DNA of 33,110 bases from Planctomycetaceae bacterium (lineage in GTDB: Bacteria; Planctomycetota; Planctomycetia; Pirellulales; Pirellulaceae), in the NCBI GenBank assembly GCA_002726245.1, contig PBSM01000047.1, positions 1 to 33,110 on the forward strand, in the 5' to 3' direction. Below, one piece after another: positions 16,930 to 23,840 of this stretch. Position numbers and translations under genes: made by a program. The number at the start of each line of letters is the position of its first letter. The stretch's first letter is position 1. Below the pieces are notes generated by a model. It saw only the letters and a program-made list of their open reading frames with translations, searched no databases and was not told the DNA's origin.

Positions 16930-17414
16930 TTCTCTTTGTTCTTTTTCTTTGCGGGTTTCCCCGTGGCACCGAAATGGAGTATCGCCATGTCGATCTCGTC
17001 AAACACCTGCTTCATGGCAAACTTGAAATGCCATAGATCAAACCAGTGCTCGGCATATCGGATCGAGTCGGGTTCATTGTCAGCATAGCGGAATCCCGTT
17101 CCCGCTGGGTCAATCGTGTCGAGTTCGAGAATCCAGTCGCGAATTGGCTTCCCCAGTTTCTTACCGTACCGTTTCTCGACGAGCTTGACACACTTTTTGA
17201 GCGAGTGAGTGACTTCGTCAATCTCTCCAATGATTTTCAAATACAGTTCCAGCGTATGCCGGTAGGCAAAGAGGATGGGATCGGCCCAATCGTTCAGTTC
17301 GTCTTTTACCAGCGCCGACTCAAGCATGGATTCGGCTACATGCCTGTAATTCCGCGCCAACTCAAGATAGCCGTGCCGTCCTCCTCCGCGCAGAGTAGGA
17401 TGCCGTGTCTCCAC
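16926..17414 (-). CDS. HEPN-like helical protein of unknown function
   Basis: The 162-aa product is almost entirely helical. It has the pattern YLELARNYRHVAESMLESAL, then DPILFAYRHTLELYLKIIGE, a lysine-rich helix (SLKKCVKLVEKRYGKKLG), a DTIDPAGTGFRYADN segment and a C-terminal helix; the end is very basic (KPAKKKNKEK). The YRHxLELxLK helix and GTxFRY segment recall HEPN-type helical proteins found in toxin-antitoxin and defence contexts. No clear Rx4-6H ribonuclease motif is identified, so catalytic activity is not claimed. The start is uncertain: it overlaps the upstream HTH gene by 79 bases if 17414 is used, and an internal ATG near 17329 is possible. It is coupled to the downstream gene by ATGA. 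Confidence 0.55.
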   Translation of the reverse strand: METRHPTLRGGGRHGYLELARNYRHVAESMLESALVKDELNDWADPILFAYRHTLELYLKIIGEIDEVTHSLKKCVKLVEKRYGKKLGKPIRDWILELDTIDPAGTGFRYADNEPDSIRYAEHWFDLWHFKFAMKQVFDEIDMAILHFGATGKPAKKKNKEK

Positions 17415-17719
17415 GTCTCATCCAGATCGTCGGGTGGTTCTTGTAGCAGCGGCGTGTACCAGTAAAGACTTTCGCGAAACCGATCGTCGTAATGTTCATC
17501 ACGGCTCAAACCATTCTCAATATCCTCCGTGTCAACGGCATCCCAATGGTCGTACACATATGCGAGGACAAGCAAATCGGCATCGCGAAAGCTGCGAGGC
17601 TTGCCTTTTGATGGGTTAGCATCTGGGCTCAGATGGTCCTTGAAAAGAAAAGCCCATTGCTTTACCAGCGTTCCATCGACGCCAAGAACTTTTGCAGTTT
17701 GTGAGACGTTGCGGTTCAT
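17336..17719 (-). CDS. MerR-like helix-turn-helix protein
   Basis: The 127-aa product begins MNRNVSQTAKVLGVDGTLVK, then QWAFLFKDHLSP and GKPRSFRDADLLVLAYVYDH. This is the pattern of MerR-type winged-helix DNA-binding domains: helix-turn-helix, then a wing with an arginine, then the F-x-D-x-D-L helix. The C-terminal part (ESLYWYTPLLQEPPDDLDET to LSWRGI) is acidic and aromatic and is not a known effector domain. It is the second of four minus-strand frames and overlaps the HEPN-like gene, so a regulator or antitoxin role for that gene is plausible inference. A weak GAGG lies 13 bases before the ATG. Confidence 0.6.
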   Translation of the reverse strand: MNRNVSQTAKVLGVDGTLVKQWAFLFKDHLSPDANPSKGKPRSFRDADLLVLAYVYDHWDAVDTEDIENGLSRDEHYDDRFRESLYWYTPLLQEPPDDLDETWRHGILLCAEEDGTAILSWRGITGM

Positions 17720-17763
17720 CGTGGAAAACGAGCCTCCTGGCTCTTTTTATTGCCTTTCATCGT

Positions 17764-17922
17764 TCACCATTTCGTTGCGACATGCGTGACGTGGTTACTT
17801 TCTAACGCCGATTCGAGTGTGGCGTTCTCGTCAATCCACTCAATGTTGATCAAGTGGCAGGTGTCGAGATAGAGTTTCGGTGCTTCAAAGACCAGCGTTT
17901 CCACGGGCGTCTCCTTGCGCAT
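17764..17922 (-). pseudogene. Short PIN-like N-terminal fragment
   Basis: An ATG at 17922 opens a 52-codon frame: MRKETPVETLVFEAPKLYLD, then TCHLINIEWID, ending at TGA 17764. The KLYLDTCHLINI strand with an early aspartate resembles the first strand of PIN-domain ribonucleases, which are normally about 130 aa. Only the beginning is present here, so it may be a truncated toxin gene or a small unrelated protein. It is 45 bases upstream of the HTH gene on the same strand and could lead the cassette. Confidence 0.3.
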
Positions 17923-18050
17923 GGCGTGATTTTTCAGTCTTCCATGATATCCTGACCCTTCGGAACGTCATGCGGTTCGCAACCCCCGCGTCATTTTTGG
18001 TAAACCACCGAGACATCAACAATGGACCTACGCCGAAGGCGTTTGACAAC

Positions 18051-18090
18051 GTAGCCCAGGGTAAGCGGCGCAGCCGCGCCACCCTGGGTG
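18051..18090. repeat. Palindromic intergenic repeat (CCCAGGGT type)
   Basis: CCCAGGGT (18055-18062) is inverted as ACCCTGGG (18081-18088), and between them GGCGC-AGCC-GCGCC forms an inner hairpin. The adjoining CCTACGCCGAAGGCGTT (18028-18044) contains its own short palindrome. Sequences of this form are scattered in planctomycete genomes. It lies downstream of the alpha/beta hydrolase gene and might act as its terminator, but no T-run is present on the relevant strand. Confidence 0.45.
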
Positions 18091-18120
18091 CCTTCTTTTC
18101 ATTGAATCTGCCATTTCACG

Positions 18121-19254
18121 TCACTCCACAGCAGTCGAGACGAGCCGCGTTCTTGTTGCCTCGGGCGGTTTTAGGTGAGAGTCCATGAATCCATAAATCA
18201 ACTGGCGTGACTCGTGTGCGACGGAGTGACCACGGCCGTGGACATAGAACCCGAAGTTCTGCGCGGCGCCTTCGAGTTCGTACACGTCCATGATCTTCAT
18301 GAGCATCAGCAGCCGTTGCCGTTGTGTCGGCCCATGGCCGTCGTTCAGGCCAGACAGATCGAGGAAAGCGCGGGGAGCGATCAGCGCGATGATTTCGTGG
18401 AAGTCGATCGGCGGCATCTCGCCCTTGAGCAGACCTTCGCGAATCGGCTTGAAGTAGACATACCAGCGGTCGCGCGACCACGCCTCGACGCGCGGGTTGT
18501 GTCGAAAGAACGAGGCGCCACAATTGCACGCCGACGCTTTGACGCGGTCGTCGTACGCCGCCAGAAAGAACGTCCCGTGGCCGCCTAGCGAATGCCCGAG
18601 CGCGCCGATCCGCTGGTCATCAACCTCATCGAGGCTCTGTAACACGTCGATCGCGATGGAATGTTCATAGGTGAACTTTCCGACTGCAGTCCAATTCGGA
18701 TGTTTCCTGTAGAACTGTCCTGTTTCGTACGGGCCTTCCGCGGGAATTCTGTGACCGGACACAAAGTGCTCGGGAGCGATGACGACGTAACCACGACGAC
18801 AAAGATGATCGAGATAGGCCTTGTCCGGATTGTCGATCAGCCCCGCGACTCGTTTCTTGCCGTGTTTATAAGTCCCGTGCAGCGCCACGATTGCTGGAGC
18901 GGGGCCGTCGAGATCCAAGGGAATGCCCAAATACGCATGCGTTCGTTCGTCGGCTTCCACGCCATAGCTGATCAGTGTCCGCTGGTAGGCGCCATCGATG
19001 ACGACCTCTTCGTGTACCCGCAATTCCAGCGGTGGCTTTTCCGGCTTGTGCTGATCGCGAAGCAGTTCAAGATATCGTTGCTTGAGCACCGCCCGTCGCT
19101 TCCGCCAGTCGTCTTTGGTCTTGATGCCCTCCGTTAGGTCATCCCACGACGAACGAATGTCGGGGACTTCAAACAGCTCGGGTTGTTTGCGACTCTGGGC
19201 CTTCGATACCACGGGCAGGGCCAACAGGATCAAGGCCACGTTCGCATACTTCAT
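18121..19254 (-). CDS. Exported alpha/beta hydrolase (dienelactone hydrolase / acetylxylan esterase-like)
   Basis: The 377-aa protein has an N-terminal signal peptide (MKYANVALILLALPVVSKA). Strand VALHGTYKHG precedes the nucleophile elbow GHSLGGHGT with S222. The acid is probably in FLDLSGLNDGHG, and the histidine in HGRGHSVAHESR near the C-terminus. Length and order fit secreted dienelactone-hydrolase/acetylxylan-esterase-like enzymes that remove ester groups from plant or algal glycans. The ATG overlaps the upstream TolB-like gene's stop as ATGA, with AGGAGA just upstream, so the two are translationally coupled. It is the last gene of a likely three-gene operon. The exact ester is unknown. 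Confidence 0.82.
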   Translation of the reverse strand: MKYANVALILLALPVVSKAQSRKQPELFEVPDIRSSWDDLTEGIKTKDDWRKRRAVLKQRYLELLRDQHKPEKPPLELRVHEEVVIDGAYQRTLISYGVEADERTHAYLGIPLDLDGPAPAIVALHGTYKHGKKRVAGLIDNPDKAYLDHLCRRGYVVIAPEHFVSGHRIPAEGPYETGQFYRKHPNWTAVGKFTYEHSIAIDVLQSLDEVDDQRIGALGHSLGGHGTFFLAAYDDRVKASACNCGASFFRHNPRVEAWSRDRWYVYFKPIREGLLKGEMPPIDFHEIIALIAPRAFLDLSGLNDGHGPTQRQRLLMLMKIMDVYELEGAAQNFGFYVHGRGHSVAHESRQLIYGFMDSHLKPPEATRTRLVSTAVE

Positions 19255-20465
19255 GGTGTGTCTCCTGAGGATGAGCGTTTACCGTCGACCGGCTGCCATT
19301 GAGCCCACATGGCTGCGCGACCGCGCTGGAGAGTCGTTAACTGTAACTCACGGCCGCTGCTCAAGTCCCTCACGAACAACTGCCGCACAGCGTCGCGTTT
19401 CGAGCCGTACAGCAACCAGCGTCCGTTGGCCGACGGCGCGATGTGGTAGTGCAGCGTCCCGGGCGCGGATTTGGTGAGCTGTGTGGTCTTGCCGTCGAGC
19501 GTCACTTGAAACAGCTCGACGTTCTCGCCAAGCTGAGCCGTGTAGAATACCGTTTTGCCGTCAGCCGACCAGGCCGGGATGTCGCTGCTTCCCTGGTGAA
19601 AGTCCGGCACGTCGAGGAACAGAATCCAGCCTTGATACCCACCGAGAGCGGCGAGCTTTCGCAAGCCCGTCCCATCCCGCCGCACAATGTACGGATTGCT
19701 GTGACCGTGCACTCCACTGACAAACAGCAGCCAGCGGCCATTCGGCGACCACGTCGGCGCGAAATCGAATGGGTTGCCAGTTTCGATGTGCCGGCGGTTC
19801 GAGCCGTCGGCGTTGGCGATGTAGACCTGATAGTTCGAGTGGTAGCTGACCAATTCGCCATCGCGTGAGGCACTGTATCCATAGGTGAATCCGGAGCCTT
19901 CGCCCGACACGTCGCGCTTGTTGCGACCGTCCAAGTCCATCAAGAATGGTTTCGAGACGCCGTCGATCAACGAAGTCATGAGCAGTTTCTTGCCGTCGGG
20001 CCGGAACGAAACGCTGTTATAGTGACTCACGCGCTCGATGGCCGTCACGTTGACGATGTCTCCTGTTGCGAGATCGACGAGACTCGAATCGAGTTCCCAG
20101 TTGCCCGGCAACATGCGAAAACGCTTGTGCTGTTCCTCCCACTTGGCGTTCTCAGGATCCTGCCAGCCGCGAGAAATAATCACTTGTTGCCCGTCGGGTG
20201 ACCAGCCCGCGAACTGCGTCCACGCATCGGGATCATCCGCCAGATGTTCCGCAACAAGTCGTCGTCCCGTTCCATCAGCCCTCACCAGGATGGCCCTCTT
20301 CGTGCGAACATTCGCGTGTCGCCCGCCGGGCAGACTCGTGCGTAATTCGGTGTAGCCGATCAGACGATCCGAAAGTTGCAGTTCGTTCGCGCGTACAGCC
20401 ATCGATAAGAGTAAGAGCGTTGCGAAAACCAACAGGTAAGTGGTGCAATCCATGCTGCGCGTCAC
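19251..20465 (-). CDS. Exported TolB-like PD40 beta-propeller protein
   Basis: The 404-aa product has a hydrophobic signal (YLLVFATLLLLSMAVRANE). Repeated WD40-like PD40 blades follow: AGWSPDGQQVIIS, VSFRPDGKKLLMT, YSASRDGELVSYH, PTWSPNGRWLLFV, PAWSADGKTVFYT and IAPSANGRWLLYG. GTG 20465 is the first start; ATG 20453, four codons in, gives a cleaner signal peptide. Such propellers occur in TolB, oligogalacturonate lyases and peptidase-associated proteins; no catalytic motif is assigned here. It is translationally coupled to the esterase downstream and lies 81 bases after the propeller gene upstream. A periplasmic binding or lyase role in the same pathway is therefore likely. Confidence 0.8.
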   Translation of the reverse strand: MTRSMDCTTYLLVFATLLLLSMAVRANELQLSDRLIGYTELRTSLPGGRHANVRTKRAILVRADGTGRRLVAEHLADDPDAWTQFAGWSPDGQQVIISRGWQDPENAKWEEQHKRFRMLPGNWELDSSLVDLATGDIVNVTAIERVSHYNSVSFRPDGKKLLMTSLIDGVSKPFLMDLDGRNKRDVSGEGSGFTYGYSASRDGELVSYHSNYQVYIANADGSNRRHIETGNPFDFAPTWSPNGRWLLFVSGVHGHSNPYIVRRDGTGLRKLAALGGYQGWILFLDVPDFHQGSSDIPAWSADGKTVFYTAQLGENVELFQVTLDGKTTQLTKSAPGTLHYHIAPSANGRWLLYGSKRDAVRQLFVRDLSSGRELQLTTLQRGRAAMWAQWQPVDGKRSSSGDTP

Positions 20466-20482
20466 GATTTGATCCGCATGGC

Positions 20483-20519
20483 CCCCTCTCCCGTTGGTGG
20501 GAGAGAGTTGGAGTGAGGG
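20483..20519. repeat. CCCCTCTCCC-type intergenic repeat
   Basis: CTCTCCC (20486-20492) pairs with GGGAGAG (20499-20505) around a six-base loop, within a longer partly symmetric stretch ending GAGTGAGGG. Repeats of this wording are common between genes in many high-GC bacteria. Here it sits in the short gap between two genes of a presumed operon and could form an mRNA stem that alters their expression ratio. Confidence 0.45.
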
Positions 20520-20546
20520 TGGCTGGGAATCAGATTGTCCCTCATC

Positions 20547-22112
20547 TTATTCTTCTCCCGCGAGCGGCGCAGGGACTTTAAGGAATTCCAGAGCATAGAG
20601 CCGCGCATCGGACAGATCGATGCGTACTCGAATGGATTGACCGGCCAGTTTGCTGATGTCAGAACCCGACTTCCATGAAACGATCGTGTCGGACGCGATC
20701 GGCTGGCAGTCGGCGAGATCGAAGCCCGGTAGCGGCGTGCCACGCTTGTCCAGCAGCGCGACCTTCGCATAACCACCATTGCGACACGCAACGTTCAAAA
20801 ACAGCTGCTTTCCAACAGCAACCAGCGGCTTCGTTACAAGATGTCCTCCGGAATCGTCCGCGTCCAACGATACAAATCCGTCCTTTCGCAACGTCGCCAC
20901 GCACAACGCCTGAAATGGTTCCGTGCCTTCCTCGAGCGAAACGGTCCCCGTTTTGCCGCCATAGTAAATCCACAGCTTTCCATCGCGCTCGATCGGCGGG
21001 CTCGCGAAGATCTTGAAGACTTGATGCCGCCAGCTCTGCTCCGGGCCGTCGGCAAAGAACAACTCGCGGATTGGTCGCTTCCAGTTGCGGCCGTCGCGGC
21101 TGGTCATCAGCTCCCAGTTGATTTTGACGGGCTCGCCTTTGCGGACTCGTCGCATCTCGCAGAAGCCAACGTATTGATCGCCGTATCGAAACCCATAGGC
21201 CGCTTCAGCCTCGTCGCCCGGATGGTCGCGCTCGTCAGCCGTGTGAATCCAGTCGGTGGCGCGCGTCCAGTTGATCGCATCAGGACTCCAGGCGTAAAGC
21301 TGAGCACGCTTGCGGTTCAGGCTCGACTTGGCCGCTCCGACATAGAGCTCTTGTCTTGAGTCCCACCAGAACATGCTGCGGTCGCTGGCTCGCAATACCG
21401 GCTGGCCGCCGTTCATCGGTTGCCAGTGGATACCGTCCTTGGACGACCAACCGTAATGTCCGGCTTGCGTGATTCCGAACTTTGTGCCGCCCCACTGCTC
21501 TTTGATGAGATCCTTCCTGTAGGGCCATAGCCCGATAAAACTGATCATCTTCCACGGCCGCTCGTGGTCGTGTGGTGTGTGCATCACCGAAGTGCTGTCG
21601 AAGTGTGTGCCGGGGCACGTCAGAAGAATGTTGTTGTTCTTGGAGCCGCGGAATTCGTGCAAGCCCAGTTCCGGCTTCCGCCAACGAACGCCGTCGTCCG
21701 ACTCGGCATAGCAGAGATACGCCGCCTCGTGGATCGGCACATGATGCTGTTTCCGGTATCCTCGAAAGCCGGGCCGCGAATCATAGATGTTCAACGTCAG
21801 ATACCAACAGTGAAACTTGCCTAGTTCCGTGTCATACCAGACAGACCCATACGGAATCCGCCGATGTTCCCAGGGATGTTCTGGAAAGATGACTGGATTT
21901 GCGGGCACGTCGTCGGGCTGATGCAGCGTCCGCTTGAGGCCCTTCTTCTCGTCGATCAGGTAATCGTCGATGAACAGTTGCGGTTGGTCCGCATTCAGTC
22001 GCAACGGCTCGACCCGCCGGGCGGCGGCACGCGGGGCACAGAGCACCACCACAAAACACGCGATGACGACGAGCGTCGTAAGATGACACAGTCTGCTCTG
22101 ATTCAACATCAT
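20547..22112 (-). CDS. Secreted five-bladed beta-propeller, GH32/GH43-like protein (paralogue 3)
   Basis: The 521-aa protein has a signal peptide (residues ~1-31, LTTLVVIACFVVVLCAP). It then has the paralogue opening QPQLFIDDYLIDEKKGL and blade motifs CYAESDDGVRWRKPELGLHE, GWSSKDGIHWQPM, AWSPDAINWTRAT and MTSRDGRNWKRP. The C-terminal module runs from RKDGFVSLDADDSGGHLVTK to ARLYALEF. Similarity to the protein at 9240-10772 is evident along the whole length, and to the C-terminal half of 13548-16142. It is probably an exported glycan-active or glycan-binding propeller. It is the first gene of an apparent operon with the TolB-like and esterase genes. Catalytic residues are not assigned. Confidence 0.72.
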   Translation of the reverse strand: MMLNQSRLCHLTTLVVIACFVVVLCAPRAAARRVEPLRLNADQPQLFIDDYLIDEKKGLKRTLHQPDDVPANPVIFPEHPWEHRRIPYGSVWYDTELGKFHCWYLTLNIYDSRPGFRGYRKQHHVPIHEAAYLCYAESDDGVRWRKPELGLHEFRGSKNNNILLTCPGTHFDSTSVMHTPHDHERPWKMISFIGLWPYRKDLIKEQWGGTKFGITQAGHYGWSSKDGIHWQPMNGGQPVLRASDRSMFWWDSRQELYVGAAKSSLNRKRAQLYAWSPDAINWTRATDWIHTADERDHPGDEAEAAYGFRYGDQYVGFCEMRRVRKGEPVKINWELMTSRDGRNWKRPIRELFFADGPEQSWRHQVFKIFASPPIERDGKLWIYYGGKTGTVSLEEGTEPFQALCVATLRKDGFVSLDADDSGGHLVTKPLVAVGKQLFLNVACRNGGYAKVALLDKRGTPLPGFDLADCQPIASDTIVSWKSGSDISKLAGQSIRVRIDLSDARLYALEFLKVPAPLAGEE

Positions 22113-22226
22113 GACTTGAGTTATGGTAGCCTAACCAGTCGACACCTGCGAAGACGCAAGACCTTTCTTGAGCGGTGGAACGCCGAGAACTGATTTCGGA
22201 ATTGATCTGACGGACCTGTTGTCCAG

Positions 22227-22596
22227 TCAGTTCTCAGTCGGGCGCCACTGCAGCACTTTGTCGATGAACCGGTAGGCAGCCTCGCGCTGGTCCGGTGGGA
22301 AGCCGTGTTTGCCTTCCGGGTAGACGGCGACGAGATTCGGTTCGACGTCCAACAGCCCGTACACCTGCTTCGCCGCATCGACGCAGCGGCGGGCGCTGTC
22401 CACCTTGAAGTTCGTATCGCTCAGCGGGGCGTGGACGTAAAGATGTCGCGGGGCGATGGCAGCGAGCACTTCGGAAAAATCGAAGGGCAGCTTTCGCGGG
22501 TCCTTGTCTCGACGCGCCAGCACACACGACCAATGTGCTAACAGCAACGAGAAAGCGAGCGATGGATAGCCGTAATCGCGGAGGATGGGGTTTCAT
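22227..22596 (-). pseudogene. Internally deleted, frameshifted acetylxylan-esterase-like gene
   Basis: ATG at 22596 begins a good signal-peptide-like sequence (MKPHPPRLRLSIARFLVAVS, then TLVVCAGA), which after about 32 codons loses sense. In another frame, DKDPRKLPFDFSEVLAAIAP then RHLYVHAPLSDTNF, AVYPEGKHGFPPDQREAAYR and a C-terminal helix match the last third of secreted alpha/beta hydrolases. The GKHGFP histidine is the expected catalytic residue. The nucleophile and central ~200 residues are missing. The most economical explanation is an internal deletion joining the signal peptide to the C-terminus out of frame. Confidence 0.55.
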
Positions 22597-22615
22597 GGCA
22601 TTGTAATTCAGTTTT

Positions 22616-22676
22616 GTAGGATGGGCATTGCCCACCAAGTAACATCAACAACATTGGTGGGCAATGCCCAACCTAC
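22616..22676. repeat. Inverted pair of the GGGCATTGCCCACC repeat
   Basis: Two 23-base arms (22616-22638 and 22654-22676), each with GGGCATTGCCCACC or its reverse complement inside a GTAGG...CCTAC frame, face each other across 15 bases with one mismatched pair. The same repeat recurs at 23853-23911 and as a single arm at 25880-25900. It lies just upstream of the broken esterase gene. Confidence 0.7.
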
Positions 22677-22728
22677 GGGGTTTGCCCTTGGTTAGGCCCA
22701 TCGCAATGCCTACCCTGCCGATTCATTG

Positions 22729-23745
22729 TTAAGTTGGAGCCGCCCACTTCGGCAGCGGCAGTTGGTAGGACCGCTGCCCGCCAAATCCCTTGATGTTCAG
22801 CGTGTCGGCGATCGTGATTTCGGCAAAGCTGCACTTCCAATGCGTGGCGGCCATTGTGATGTAGTTCGTGTCGTCGTAAACCGTCCAGCGGTTGCGGTGC
22901 TTGTGACCGAAGAAACAGGCGAGCACCCGGCCATCTTCGGCGAACAGCTTGCGGACTTCCCAACCGTTGTCAACGTATGATTGCTGTTTGCCGACCGCAG
23001 GGAACGGTGCGTCGCCGCCTTGACCAGAGCCGCGTTCGGCTGTGTGATGCAATTCCTCATGACAGAAAACGATCTTTGCTTTCTGCCGATTCTGGGCCAG
23101 GTCTTTCGCCAGCCATTTTTTCTGTGTCGCGTCGATCCAGTAGCCGCCAACCAACCCATCCTTGCCGCGCGGTGCCGAATCGTCCGGCTGGTTGTTGCCA
23201 TCGAGCACGATGAAATGAAAGCCGCGGACGTCGAATGAGTAGTACCGATGCGGTGTTTCGGTCGCGTCCAGGAATTCCTGCTTGGTGATGTCCTCGCCCG
23301 CGTGCCCACGGCCAATCAAGTCATTGGGCGTGATCTTCTCGTCGCCACCTTTTAGCCATCCCACGTCGTGATTGCCGATCACATGATAGCGCGGACATTT
23401 CAACTGGGCGAACACCTCGACGTGATGCTTTAGCGCTTCGAGCTGTCCGTGGTGCATTTCTTGCGTGGTCTGGCCTTCGGAGATCTGGCAGCCAAAGTCA
23501 CCCAGATCGATCGTGAAGTCCGGTTTGAATTGCTTCATCTGGTCGACAAACTTTTTGAAATTCGCTTCGTTGCCCGGCGCGTTGCGTCCCAACAGGTGTG
23601 GATTGGCATTCAAGCCGAATCGCTGGGGAGCGGACTTCGTTGCCGCACCAAGCGACGCCGAAGCTCCAACCACGGCAAGACCAGCGGCACCGCGAGTGAC
23701 GAAGTCGCGGCGATTTAAATGACGGTTCGATTCTTGTGAAGACAC
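22729..23745 (-). CDS. Tat-exported calcineurin-like metallophosphoesterase
   Basis: The preferred start is GTG 23745, with AAGGA eight bases upstream (23758-23754); an in-frame extension to 23820 lacks this support. The 338-aa product then begins with a twin-arginine signal (NRRDFVTRGAAGLAVVGASA). Metallophosphoesterase motifs are IDLGDFG, VIGNHDVGW, IVFCHEELHH and FFGHKHRNRW. The first motif, normally D-x-H, reads NANPHLLG here, so the first metal-binding aspartate appears replaced by asparagine; activity may be altered or the metal site may be incomplete. It should act in the periplasm on phosphomono- or diesters. It is divergent from the GDPD-PhoD gene across 95 bases. Confidence 0.83.
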   Translation of the reverse strand: MSSQESNRHLNRRDFVTRGAAGLAVVGASASLGAATKSAPQRFGLNANPHLLGRNAPGNEANFKKFVDQMKQFKPDFTIDLGDFGCQISEGQTTQEMHHGQLEALKHHVEVFAQLKCPRYHVIGNHDVGWLKGGDEKITPNDLIGRGHAGEDITKQEFLDATETPHRYYSFDVRGFHFIVLDGNNQPDDSAPRGKDGLVGGYWIDATQKKWLAKDLAQNRQKAKIVFCHEELHHTAERGSGQGGDAPFPAVGKQQSYVDNGWEVRKLFAEDGRVLACFFGHKHRNRWTVYDDTNYITMAATHWKCSFAEITIADTLNIKGFGGQRSYQLPLPKWAAPT

Positions 23746-23840
23746 GTTAAAGTTCCTTCGCGTCGTTTGTGATTTGAGCCGCGCATCTGTCGAGATGGTA
23801 TCATAGTCGATGAACGGCAAAAATCGCTGGGAGTGTTTTT

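Noticed and set aside
16381..17088. 235-codon plus-strand frame
   Set aside because: It begins inside a palindromic repeat and runs antisense to two better-supported minus-strand genes; glycine/valine-rich composition reflects antisense reading.
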